A DNA stretch of 64,000 nucleotides from Aerococcus urinae (GTDB lineage Bacteria; Bacillota; Bacilli; Lactobacillales; Aerococcaceae): assembly GCF_001543175.1 (NCBI RefSeq), contig NZ_CP014161.1, positions 682,001-746,000 on the forward strand, read 5' to 3'. Positions 25,027 to 32,526 of the stretch are shown one piece after another; the stretch's first letter is position 1, and each line of letters begins with the position of its first letter. The translations under genes were made by a program, and so were the position numbers. The notes beneath the pieces were generated by a model, which ran no database searches, was not told the DNA's origin, and saw only the letters and a list, made by a program, of their open reading frames with translations.

Positions 25027-25583
25027 CCATTGAGGGTGCTTGCGAAAGTTTATTATTCGTTGCTGGTGAGGAAGGCCTTAGCCTAGAGGAACTAGCTAAT
25101 CTTTTAGATCTTTCTAAAGAAAAGGTCCAGTATAGTTTATGGAACTTAGACAAAAAATTAAAAACTGATAGTCAGCGGGGGCTAGAATTAGTATGTCTAG
25201 GGGGGCGCTATCAATTACTGACTCAAAAAATCTATGCTGACTTAATCCAAAAATATGCAGTCAGTCCTTTTGCTTTGAAGCTGTCTCAACAAGCCTTGGA
25301 AACCTTGGCAGTGATTGCCTACCAAGGCCCAATTACCCGATTAGAAATTGATGAAATCAGGGGAGTTCAATCGCAAGCCATGATTAAACGCCTCTTATTG
25401 CATGACTTGATTGAAGAAGCGGGGCGAAAAGAGGGACCTGGACGTCCGATTCTTTACCAAGTAACTAATTATTTTTATCAATATTTTGGATTGAATTCAA
25501 TAGCTGACCTCCCTGATATATCATCGCTTTTACCTGAAGATGAGGAAGATAAGGGCTTATTTGATGAAGAAGGAGATAAATAA
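25023..25583 (+). CDS. scpB: Segregation and condensation protein ScpB
   Basis: ScpB is the dimeric winged-helix partner that binds the centre of the ScpA kleisin in condensin. The 186-residue protein starts with TTG at 25023, overlapping the scpA stop by four bases. Two winged-helix domains are recognisable (residues 5-75 and 85-160), with the conserved LSQQALETLAVIAYQGPI and the RKEGPGRPILYQ wing. The tail is acidic. The stop overlaps the rluB start codon by one base. Complete. Confidence 0.95.
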   Translation: MTIEGACESLLFVAGEEGLSLEELANLLDLSKEKVQYSLWNLDKKLKTDSQRGLELVCLGGRYQLLTQKIYADLIQKYAVSPFALKLSQQALETLAVIAYQGPITRLEIDEIRGVQSQAMIKRLLLHDLIEEAGRKEGPGRPILYQVTNYFYQYFGLNSIADLPDISSLLPEDEEDKGLFDEEGDK

Positions 25584-26305
25584 TGGAAAGATTACAAAAG
25601 GTCATTGCCCATGCTGGTGTGGCTTCTAGACGTGATGCTGAAAAATTAATCCTTGCAGGTCGGGTGCAGGTCAACGGCCAGGTGGTTACTGAACTCGGCA
25701 CTAAGGTCACAAAGAAGGACCTGGTTGAAGTTGACCAAGTACCTATATATAAAGAAGAACCCGTTTACTACTTATTCAATAAGCCGGATGGGGTCATTTC
25801 TTCTGTTGCTGATGACAAAGGGAGAAAAGTAGTGGTTGATTATTTTAAAGAGATCCCTCAACGTATTTATCCTATCGGGCGCTTAGATTATCATACGACT
25901 GGGGTCTTACTTTTAACCAATGATGGGGAATTTGCCAATTTATTAATGCATCCTCGTTACGAAATTGATAAGGTTTACGTGGCTAAGGTAAAGGGCTATC
26001 CTAGCCCCGATGCCCTTAAGCGCTTAGAAGAAGGTCTAGTGATAGACGGGCAGAAAACCGCTAAGGCTAGGGCACGCATTCGGAAAAATAAGGCTGCTAA
26101 GGAAAATGCAACCGTTGAGTTGACAATTCATGAAGGACGTAATCGTCAAGTTCGTAAGATGCTTGAAGCAGTTGGCCATCCCGTAAAACGTTTGAACCGC
26201 GAACGCTATGGCTTTTTAACGACTGAAGGTCTAGGAGTGGGTGAATACCGGCCATTATTAAAAGCTGAAGTTGAGCGCTTAAAACAATATGCCTTACAAA
26301 AATAA
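25583..26305 (+). CDS. rluB: Ribosomal large subunit pseudouridine synthase B
   Basis: RluB isomerises a uridine in helix 89 of 23S rRNA (U2605 in E. coli numbering) to pseudouridine. The 240-residue protein has an N-terminal S4 RNA-binding domain (residues 1-60, with AGVASRRDAEKLI) and the RsuA/RluB-type catalytic domain with GRLDYHTTGVLLLTNDG, in which Asp is the nucleophile. Further motifs are YLFNKPDGVISS and HEGRNRQVRKM. AAGGAG lies before the ATG. It ends the scpAB operon; the next transcription unit begins with the FMN riboswitch promoter six bases after its stop. Confidence 0.94.
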   Translation: MERLQKVIAHAGVASRRDAEKLILAGRVQVNGQVVTELGTKVTKKDLVEVDQVPIYKEEPVYYLFNKPDGVISSVADDKGRKVVVDYFKEIPQRIYPIGRLDYHTTGVLLLTNDGEFANLLMHPRYEIDKVYVAKVKGYPSPDALKRLEEGLVIDGQKTAKARARIRKNKAAKENATVELTIHEGRNRQVRKMLEAVGHPVKRLNRERYGFLTTEGLGVGEYRPLLKAEVERLKQYALQK

Positions 26306-26310
26306 AACGC

Positions 26311-26339
26311 TTGCATTTCTCCTATAATGGGGTTATAAT
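26311..26339 (+). promoter_or_regulatory. Promoter of the FMN riboswitch-ribU unit
   Basis: TTGCAT (26311-26316), 17 bases and TATAAT (26334-26339) form a strong promoter 25 bases upstream of the aptamer. Confidence 0.8.
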
Positions 26340-26363
26340 CTATTTGTAAAATTAAATAAATGA

Positions 26364-26476
26364 AATCTTCGGGGCAGGGTTAGATTCCCGATCGGCGGTG
26401 ATAGTCCGCGAATCAGTGAGCTGATAGAACTAGTGAAATTCTAGTACCGACTGTAAAGTCAGAATGGGAGAAGATA
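26364..26476 (+). ncRNA. FMN riboswitch (RFN element)
   Basis: The conserved RFN core is plain: ATCTTCGGGGCAGGGT, ATTCCCGATCGGCGGTGAT, AGTCCGCGAA, a variable arm (TAGAACTAGTGAAATTCTAG), CCGACTGTAAAGTC and GAATGGGAGAAGAT, with the first and last blocks pairing as P1. It senses FMN and controls the downstream riboflavin transporter, here through a terminator at 26494. Confidence 0.95.
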
Positions 26477-26493
26477 GTAAATACTTACTAATT

Positions 26494-26534
26494 AATTCTT
26501 TTCATTGAAGACTTTCGGTGAAAGGAATTTTTTA
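26494..26534 (+). terminator. Riboswitch-controlled terminator
   Basis: AATTCTTTTCA pairs with TGAAAGGAATT (one G-U) and a T-run follows. It lies between the FMN aptamer and ribU, so FMN binding is expected to stop transcription here. Confidence 0.8.
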
Positions 26535-26587
26535 TTTTCAAGAAATAACAACTAACCCTGACTGAGAAGAAGAAAGGGGAAATTGTT

Positions 26588-27178
26588 ATGAAAACAAGTA
26601 CACGTCAGTTAATTGTTACCGCAGTTATGGGGGCTATTGCCTTTATCCTTATGATGTTTTCTTTTCCGATATTGCCTGCTATACCTTTCTTAAAGGTCGA
26701 TTTTTCTGATGTTCCGATCCTATTCACCACCTTTTTGTTTGGACCATGGAGTGGTGCAGGGGCTGCTTTTGTACGGAACTTTTTACACTATATGCAAACA
26801 GGTGGCAATGCGGGTTACCCAATCGGAGATATGGCTTCTTTCATAGCTACTCTTTCTTATTGCTTGCCAATTTACTATATTTTGCGTAATTATGATCTTC
26901 GTTTGAGCAAACAAGTTGAAACGGCTAAGTACTATGTCAAAGTCTGCTTTGCTTTTGCAATCGGGAGCGTATTAATGACGATTGTCCTTTCCTTGGCTAA
27001 CTACTATGTCATTACTCCCTTCTATATGGCTGTGATGAATTTTGAAATTCCTAACATGCAAGAATATATTCTTTATGGCATAGTACCCTTTAATTTACTC
27101 AAGGGCCTGATTATTTCGATAGCTAACTTTATTGTTCTATCAGCTGCCTTACCTGTGGCTAAGCGGCGTTTAGTTTAG
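26588..27178 (+). CDS. ribU: Riboflavin ECF transporter S component RibU
   Basis: RibU is the membrane-embedded substrate-binding subunit that works with a shared ECF energy module (EcfA, EcfA', EcfT) to import riboflavin. The 196-residue protein is very hydrophobic with about six membrane segments, and shows the family features FLKVDFSDVP in the first loop and GPWSGAGAAFVRNFLHYMQTG in the next. An FMN riboswitch and terminator directly upstream confirm the role. AAGGGGA precedes the ATG. No riboflavin biosynthesis genes are in the window, so uptake may be a main source of the vitamin. Confidence 0.95.
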   Translation: MKTSTRQLIVTAVMGAIAFILMMFSFPILPAIPFLKVDFSDVPILFTTFLFGPWSGAGAAFVRNFLHYMQTGGNAGYPIGDMASFIATLSYCLPIYYILRNYDLRLSKQVETAKYYVKVCFAFAIGSVLMTIVLSLANYYVITPFYMAVMNFEIPNMQEYILYGIVPFNLLKGLIISIANFIVLSAALPVAKRRLV

Positions 27179-27228
27179 GGGTCTTATTATTAGCTAGATA
27201 AATCCCTTGCCATTGAAATAAAAAAGAG

Positions 27229-27281
27229 ACCAGCTTAATGAGAAGCTAATATTTACTTGGCTCATTAAGCTGGTTTTTTTA
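27229..27281. terminator. Bidirectional terminator between ribU and the Mga-type gene
   Basis: ACCAGCTTAATGAG (27229-27242) pairs perfectly with CTCATTAAGCTGGT (27261-27274). A T-run follows and an A-run precedes, so it can stop transcripts from both sides. Confidence 0.88.
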
Positions 27282-27286
27282 TTTAC

Positions 27287-28831
27287 TTATTTTTTGTGGA
27301 GATGCCATTCTTCTTTTTGGCCTTGAGAAAATTTGAGTTGGTTAATCATTTGGTAAATCCAACCTAAATCTTCAGTCGTTAGATCATCTTTGATTGTATG
27401 GATGGTTATGCCTTTAAGATTGAACAAGGGGTAGGTGGTTAATAAAATATCAATTCTTGAATGGTCTAGTTCTTCCATAAAGTAAGTATCTGTGATGGGG
27501 GTGACCTCAATTAATGAGCCAAAAAACAGATGGAGCTTACCACAAATTTCATCAGTAGAGTAAGAACGACTGGTATAAACCGCAATATGTAGGCGTTTAT
27601 AGTCCTTATAAAAATGATTGATAGTTAAGGGATAAAAAGAATAGACATAAGAAAACATTATGGCTGTGCGTTTGGCAATGAGCTCTTTACTGAAATGGGA
27701 TTGAAAACTTTCTAGAATTGGCTGTAGACGGGCGTTAAAGCCGGGAAGGATGAGTCCCCATTTTTCTTTTAGATTATCGATTTCTAAAGCAGTCAACTGC
27801 ATCTTAGAGTAATTTTCATTTTCTTTTAAATCAAGCTTATCCTGACAACAATTATAGAGTAATAAAAGCAACAAATCCTTCTTATCTTGGTCTAAAGGAT
27901 TTAATCGCTGGCTGGTTGTTAGTTGATCCAAATCTTCAAAGAAGTTAGAAACGGCTTGAGAATGATCATGTGAAGAATGGATTTCTTCCTGTAAGGCTTG
28001 GATAGATAAGTAGGTGGTGTGTGGTGCTAGACCGACTAAGAGTTGACGGACGGCTTCAGAATTGATGGATACCTTTAGTCGATACTCGATATCAAAGATA
28101 GTAAATTGGGCTTTTGTGGCGGTTAAGGATTCTTGTAAGCTCGATAGGTCCCTTGGTAAGTAACTGTCTTGGACCAGGTCTTTATGCTTATAACGAATTA
28201 AATTGATGGCAAGAATAATGGGGAACATGGGGTGACTACTATAAAGTCCTAGGCTAGGCATGGAGTGCCTTAAGTAGAGGGAGATTTTGTTAATGTCCTG
28301 ATGACTCACCTCATTAAAAGGCCATTGGGTTAACTGGTAACCAAATTCAAAAAAATCGTAATAAAATTTCCTTACCTCGCGTTCGGGTCCCTCAATAGTA
28401 AAGGGGTTCATGGTGAGACTGAGACTTGGATAATAACTGGTAAAAAATTGGTTAATGGAATCAATGATGCGATAAAGAGTCGAACGACTAACGAATAACT
28501 TTTCGCACATATAAGAAATATAGTAAATTTTTTGACTGAAAATCGTCCGTATTAAGATGAAATAAATACTATTGCTAAAAAAGTAAGGATAAAACGCATT
28601 GACCTGAGTCGGAGTAGAACCTACTAATTTGATGTATTTATATTTCATTTCAAACTGTAGTTTGTCAGGAAAAATTAGAATGAGCTGCTTTAAGTCAGAA
28701 ATTATTGTCTGTGATGAACAATTAAAATGGTTCTTTAATTCTTTGATGGCCGCCATTTCTTGGTCACTGCTAATGAGGTATTTGATAATATTTAAGCGCC
28801 GCTGGTCTAATTTACTCAGTAGCTTGGCCAT
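27287..28831 (-). CDS. Mga-type HTH transcriptional regulator, 5' end cut off by IS66
   Basis: From the ATG at 28831 the protein has 514 residues. It has an N-terminal DNA-binding region (KELKNHFNCSSQTIISDLKQL) and a second HTH (CEKLFVSRSTLYRIID), PRD-like helical domains, and a C-terminal EIIB-like part (HIAVYTSRSYSTDEICGKLHL). This is the layout of Mga/AtxA-class virulence and sugar regulators. IS66 has inserted eight codons into the gene. The native start was ATG at 31086, with AGAAGGGAG upstream, giving a 522-residue protein. The ORF can be read from a TTG inside the IS (28870), but a terminator hairpin sits next to that codon. Expression is probably lost or much reduced. Confidence 0.8.
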   Translation of the reverse strand: MAKLLSKLDQRRLNIIKYLISSDQEMAAIKELKNHFNCSSQTIISDLKQLILIFPDKLQFEMKYKYIKLVGSTPTQVNAFYPYFFSNSIYFILIRTIFSQKIYYISYMCEKLFVSRSTLYRIIDSINQFFTSYYPSLSLTMNPFTIEGPEREVRKFYYDFFEFGYQLTQWPFNEVSHQDINKISLYLRHSMPSLGLYSSHPMFPIILAINLIRYKHKDLVQDSYLPRDLSSLQESLTATKAQFTIFDIEYRLKVSINSEAVRQLLVGLAPHTTYLSIQALQEEIHSSHDHSQAVSNFFEDLDQLTTSQRLNPLDQDKKDLLLLLLYNCCQDKLDLKENENYSKMQLTALEIDNLKEKWGLILPGFNARLQPILESFQSHFSKELIAKRTAIMFSYVYSFYPLTINHFYKDYKRLHIAVYTSRSYSTDEICGKLHLFFGSLIEVTPITDTYFMEELDHSRIDILLTTYPLFNLKGITIHTIKDDLTTEDLGWIYQMINQLKFSQGQKEEWHLHKK

Positions 28832-28832
28832 T

Positions 28833-28840
28833 GTTTGGTC
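28833..28840. repeat. Left 8-bp target site duplication of IS66
   Basis: GTTTGGTC directly abuts the left inverted repeat of the IS and is identical to 31064-31071. Eight bases is the duplication length of the IS66 family. Confidence 0.95.
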
Positions 28841-28869
28841 GTAAGCGTCAAATAAGAGAATAGAATTCA

Positions 28870-28939
28870 AAAAAATCTTGATAAGCTAGCGAAGAGGATT
28901 TTTTAAATCCTTTGTATGCTCAACTGATCAAGATTTTTT
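28870..28939. terminator. Subterminal hairpin of IS66 (tnpC terminator)
   Basis: AAAAAATCTTGAT (28870-28882) pairs with ATCAAGATTTTTT (28927-28939), with an inner AGGATTT/AAATCCT stem. Read leftward it follows tnpC and ends in a T-run, so it should block transcription out of the IS into the regulator remnant. Confidence 0.7.
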
Positions 28940-28940
28940 G

Positions 28941-30578
28941 TTATTTAAGTAATTCTCTTTTTGATTTTTTTCGACAGATCGCTTGGATAGCGGGATGCCA
29001 GGGAAGATAATCCTCAAGCACTTTTTCACTGAGTGTCTTTTCATTCGGCATGGCACTTAATAGGAAAGTGAGATATTTTTCAGGATCAAGGCCATTGGCC
29101 TTAGCTGTTTCAATGATCGATAGAATGATTCCAGAATACTGAGCACCTTTAAAAGAGGTAGAAAACAACCAATTTTTCCTCCCTATAACGAGTGCTTTTA
29201 TGCCACGCTCTGCCCGGTTATTGCTCATTTCAACCGCACCATTTTCCAAAAATGTTTTGAAATAAGCTTCATATTTTAGGGCATAGGCGATGGCTGTTCC
29301 TAATTTTCCTCCAGCAGTAGGTGATTCCTGACGAAGGCGTTCAAAAAAGTGGTCAATTTTTACTTTTAAAGTTGTCTGGCGTTTATCTAGACGTTTATAT
29401 ATCGATAAATCTTGCCATTTCTTTTCTAATGTGAAAAATTGGTCACATTGTTTCACTGCCCATGAGCTGAGAAATTGACCTTGATATTTTTTAGGTGGTA
29501 AGGCCTCATAAAACTTTCGTCTTAGATGCGCCCAACAACCAGCGATAGTCGCTCCATTTATTTTGGGATAGACATGCCACATATCGCAATGAATCACACC
29601 CTCATAGTCAGCCATTCCTTCGGAAAGGTCATTAAAGCTTCGTCCAGGGGAATGGTGATAGAGATAAATTTGTTGCTGAGTTTCTCGAGAAGAACACGCT
29701 AACCAGTAGTAGGTCTTTTCTTTCTCATGCTCAATGACCTTATAACTCGTTTCATCCATATGGATGACTGGCTGTTTGATTAGCTTTCCAGAAAGCAGTC
29801 GATAAAGCGGCTCAAAGTAATATTCTGCAGCTTTTTCATGCCAATTAATGAGCGTTTGACGAGAAAGCGGTAGGCCCATCTTTTCCCATTCACCTTCCTG
29901 ACGGTAAGCAGGAATTTTCAGTTCATATTTTTGTTGAAGTGAGTGGGAAACAAGACTTGCGGTCGCATAGCTCCCATTAAAGACAGGTTTTGGGACATCC
30001 GCACTGATCACCATCTCTTTACCCGCTAATTCTGAACAATTCGTACATTTATAGCTATGCTGAATAACATTCTCACAACGAATTTCCGCAGGAACGTAGC
30101 GTAACTGTTGGCGAATTTTCTTTTGGCCAATTTCTGCCATTTCTTGTTGACAATTAGAGCAATTGCGATCTTCACCTTCTAATGTGTAATGAAGATCATA
30201 ATCAGAAAAGTGTTCAAGCACTACTTGTTTACGACCTTTTGGTCGCTTTTTGCGACGATAGTTAATCGTTTCGATTGCTTCATCCTCTTCTTCACTGGTC
30301 AAATCACAAGCATCAATCTCAAAAAGGCTTAGCTGATTGTTATTTACTAAGTTTTCTTTTGAACGACCATAGAGTTTCTTCTTCAAATAACGAATCAATT
30401 CATCTTGATGAGCAATCGTTACTTCTTTATTTTTCAATAGTTTATTTTGATGATTTAATTCATTCTGCTTATTGTCGATGGATGACTGCTGACTGTCGAT
30501 AACACGTTTTTGATGATTGATCATTTTCTTCAATACTTTAATTTCTTCAAGTAATTGCTGTTCTCGATTTAAAGTCAT
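28941..30578 (-). CDS. tnpC: IS66 family transposase (TnpC)
   Basis: This is the DDE transposase of the IS66 family. From the ATG at 30578, six bases after GAGGAGG, the protein has 545 residues; the frame is open from 30593. In order it shows an N-terminal coiled coil (residues 5-55, zipper-like Q/K/N heptads), a Cys zinc-finger region (CSNCQ and CTNC), the DDE domain with HMDETSYKV and VIHCDMWHVYP, and NNRAERGIKALVIGRKNW containing the acidic residue, then a C-terminal IS66 tail. There are no internal stops, so it is probably active. Confidence 0.95.
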   Translation of the reverse strand: MTLNREQQLLEEIKVLKKMINHQKRVIDSQQSSIDNKQNELNHQNKLLKNKEVTIAHQDELIRYLKKKLYGRSKENLVNNNQLSLFEIDACDLTSEEEDEAIETINYRRKKRPKGRKQVVLEHFSDYDLHYTLEGEDRNCSNCQQEMAEIGQKKIRQQLRYVPAEIRCENVIQHSYKCTNCSELAGKEMVISADVPKPVFNGSYATASLVSHSLQQKYELKIPAYRQEGEWEKMGLPLSRQTLINWHEKAAEYYFEPLYRLLSGKLIKQPVIHMDETSYKVIEHEKEKTYYWLACSSRETQQQIYLYHHSPGRSFNDLSEGMADYEGVIHCDMWHVYPKINGATIAGCWAHLRRKFYEALPPKKYQGQFLSSWAVKQCDQFFTLEKKWQDLSIYKRLDKRQTTLKVKIDHFFERLRQESPTAGGKLGTAIAYALKYEAYFKTFLENGAVEMSNNRAERGIKALVIGRKNWLFSTSFKGAQYSGIILSIIETAKANGLDPEKYLTFLLSAMPNEKTLSEKVLEDYLPWHPAIQAICRKKSKRELLK

Positions 30579-30635
30579 AGTCATCCTCCTCACTCGTTTT
30601 TCTTATTTTACCAATTGTTTTAGAGGATGGGTATT

Positions 30636-30986
30636 TCAATAAAATTTTTTCTTTTGTGTTTTTCGCACAGAACTTTCGATAGAAAAACCTTCAAGTAGCC
30701 ATTGCCACTGTTGCTTTGAAATCTGTTTTAATTCTCTATGGCTTTTAGGCCATTGCATCTTACCATCTTCAAATCGTTTGTAGAATAACCAAAAGCCACT
30801 GCCATCCCAATAGAGTGCTTTAAAACGATCATTGCGGTTTCCACAAAATAAAAATAATGACTGACTGAACGGATCCATTTTAAAATCTTCCTGAACAATA
30901 GTTGTTAGCGAATCAATTCCTTTCCTCAAATCGGTTTTGCCGTAGGCAATGTAAATATGGTGAAGGTCATCCATATTAATAATCAT
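30636..30986 (-). CDS. tnpB: IS66 accessory protein TnpB
   Basis: This 116-residue basic protein is the IS66 Orf2/TnpB, with the family marks IYIAYGKTDLRKGIDSL, LFLFCGNRNDRFKALYWDG and GFWLFYKRFEDG. TnpB is needed for IS66 transposition, but its molecular role is not well known. It is not related to the Cas12-like TnpB of IS605. GGAGGGT precedes the ATG, about 75 bases inside the right end. tnpC follows 57 bases later. Confidence 0.95.
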   Translation of the reverse strand: MIINMDDLHHIYIAYGKTDLRKGIDSLTTIVQEDFKMDPFSQSLFLFCGNRNDRFKALYWDGSGFWLFYKRFEDGKMQWPKSHRELKQISKQQWQWLLEGFSIESSVRKTQKKKFY

Positions 30987-31063
30987 ATAAAAACCCTCCT
31001 AACTATTAGAAGTATAGTTTGGAGGGCTTACATTTTATAGCCGTGTTTCTATTTGACGCTTAC

Positions 31064-31086
31064 GTTTGGTCTGTTGATGTATCCAT
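31064..31086 (-). pseudogene. Detached first codons of the Mga-type regulator
   Basis: The 31064-31071 octamer is the right target duplication. With it removed, codons from ATG at 31086 (MDTSTDQT) join in frame to the ATG at 28831. AGAAGGGAG lies eight to ten bases upstream of the native ATG. This is the displaced start of the gene now beginning at 28831. Confidence 0.88.
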
Positions 31087-31120
31087 TAAAATATTACTCC
31101 CTTCTGTAAGAAAAATTAAA

Positions 31121-31147
31121 GACGACTTGGAAAATTATCCAGTCGTC
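31121..31147. terminator. Hairpin in the leader of the split Mga-type gene
   Basis: GACGACT (31121-31127) pairs with AGTCGTC (31141-31147), and both flanks are T-rich on their own downstream side. Read leftward it sits about 35 bases before the native start codon, inside the leader, as an attenuator would. Confidence 0.55.
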
Positions 31148-31224
31148 CTTTTTGTTTTTAATCTCAATCATGTTGATAGTAAATGTCTTTTTAAATAGTG
31201 GGCTTGCTTTTTAGAAAAACAGTT

Positions 31225-31253
31225 ATGATACACATGCAGTCTTGATGCGTAAA
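31225..31253 (-). promoter_or_regulatory. Native promoter of the Mga-type regulator
   Basis: Read leftward: TTTACG (31253-31248), 17 bases, then TATCAT (31230-31225) with a nearby TGTG. It would start a leader of about 130 bases. The IS now separates it from most of the gene. Confidence 0.5.
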
Positions 31254-31308
31254 AACAAATAGTCTTATTACATTAAAACATAAGAATTTGATTTTTAATA
31301 TACAATCC

Positions 31309-31326
31309 TTGGGATAGCTATCCCAA
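31309..31326. promoter_or_regulatory. Perfect 18-base palindrome, possible operator
   Basis: TTGGGATAGCTATCCCAA is a perfect inverted repeat without a spacer. It lies between the divergent regulator and ypbB promoters, about 60 bases upstream of the regulator -35. It looks like a dimeric repressor or activator site; the protein is unknown. Confidence 0.5.
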
Positions 31327-31521
31327 AAAATAAATAAAGGCTAAATTATTGAGATCAGACTTAGGAAGAATGATAAAGTCGTATTGATCAGTAATGGTGA
31401 GTTAAATAGATAAAATTAATAGGCTTTATTTCGATTGGCCTTTCATCTGCCTCTTCTTTTTCCTTTTCCGTAGGTCTTCGCTATAATGAATGTGAAAATA
31501 GACAATGAGGGGGGGAAAAAG

Positions 31522-32526
31522 ATGTTAGAACTCTTAGCTGAAGTCAAAAAATACACAGCAGATTTGAATCAAAATACACTTTATCAGATTCTGATTGGTA
31601 AACGCACACCCTCAAGCTTGTTCTACGCCTATAGTCATCAGCTCTTATTTGTATTTAACCTATGCCCCCAATTATCCAAGTTAAGCTGGAAAAAGTTAGG
31701 CCAGGTTGACCATGAGCCAGAGACTGATATGCAAACTTTACTGGCTGGTCTAAAATACCGGCAGGGGCTATTTCCAAAAGCTAACCACCAGGTTATACAG
31801 ACTAGTCTACTCTTATTCTTTCAAGCTCTAGCTAATGCTAGCCATGGTGAAAAAAGCTACCAACCCCTTACACAAAGTGCTCAAATTCAATACCAGGTCA
31901 AGTGCTTCTTTGCTTGGACGCAAAAAAAGTATCGTAAAAAGGAGTTAGCGACTATACTAGGGCAGGAATTAGCAGCCATTTTAGCTGCTTGGCCACCGGA
32001 GCAAGCCGATATGTTATTGGCACGGATGGGTTATGTTGACCTGCCAGCGCTGACTTATGAAGAATTAGCCAGTCATTATCATTTTACTTTAGACCAATGC
32101 CATTTGTACTATAGTAGTTTAATTGACCGCCTCATGGTCACAGTGCTATCAGCGGATACTTACCCTCTCCTAAAGAGCTTTTTTGAAAGCTTTATTGCTA
32201 TTTATCCCCCTTGGTCTGATTCTGCTAATGTGAGCTATTACTATATTAAACAGGGCTATTCATTAGAAAAAATTGCTAAGAAGCGCCATTTAAAGGTCTC
32301 TACCATCGCTGATCATTATGTGGACATTATGCTTTCTCGCCCAGAAGTTTTAGCCCAGGAAGCCAGTCACTTGCTTGGCGCAGATTTAAAGAAGATTGAT
32401 TGGTCGCTTCTTTATAATAATTTTGAAAGTTTTCAGAAAGCTTTTCCTAAAGCGCCTTATTGGCTTTACCGTTATTATCAAGTGATGCAAGTGAAAGAAA
32501 CCAGAAAGGAGCAAGTAAGATGTTAG
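31522..32526 (+). CDS. ypbB: YpbB-like helix-turn-helix protein (RecS-associated)
   Basis: This 334-residue protein corresponds to YpbB of Bacillus, which is encoded just before the RecQ-type helicase RecS. The frame is open from 31486; the ATG at 31522 has GAGGGGGG upstream. The C-terminal third carries a helicase-associated HTH (GYSLEKIAKKRHLKVSTIADHYVDI). The N-terminal part is hydrophobic and helical without a known catalytic motif. The gene overlaps recS by seven bases, so the products are probably made together and may interact. The function is unknown beyond this context. Confidence 0.8.
   Translation: MLELLAEVKKYTADLNQNTLYQILIGKRTPSSLFYAYSHQLLFVFNLCPQLSKLSWKKLGQVDHEPETDMQTLLAGLKYRQGLFPKANHQVIQTSLLLFFQALANASHGEKSYQPLTQSAQIQYQVKCFFAWTQKKYRKKELATILGQELAAILAAWPPEQADMLLARMGYVDLPALTYEELASHYHFTLDQCHLYYSSLIDRLMVTVLSADTYPLLKSFFESFIAIYPPWSDSANVSYYYIKQGYSLEKIAKKRHLKVSTIADHYVDIMLSRPEVLAQEASHLLGADLKKIDWSLLYNNFESFQKAFPKAPYWLYRYYQVMQVKETRKEQVRC

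Larger units (their letters stand above)
28841..31063 (-). mobile_element. IS66-family insertion sequence (2223 bp)
   Basis: The left end starts GTAAGCGTCAAATA (28841) and the right end is the inverse, TATTTGACGCTTAC with one change (ending 31063). An 8-bp duplication, GTTTGGTC, flanks both. It carries tnpB and tnpC in leftward order and no tnpA, a known IS66 sub-type. The near-perfect duplication and intact genes suggest a recent insertion. It splits the Mga-type regulator from its start. Confidence 0.95.
31087..31521. other. Regulatory intergenic region before ypbB
   Basis: No gene is visible. The stretch holds, leftward, the native promoter and leader of the split Mga-type gene with a terminator-like hairpin, and an 18-base perfect palindrome. 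The rightward ypbB promoter (-10 TATAAT at 31482-31487) is at the right edge. Confidence 0.6.
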
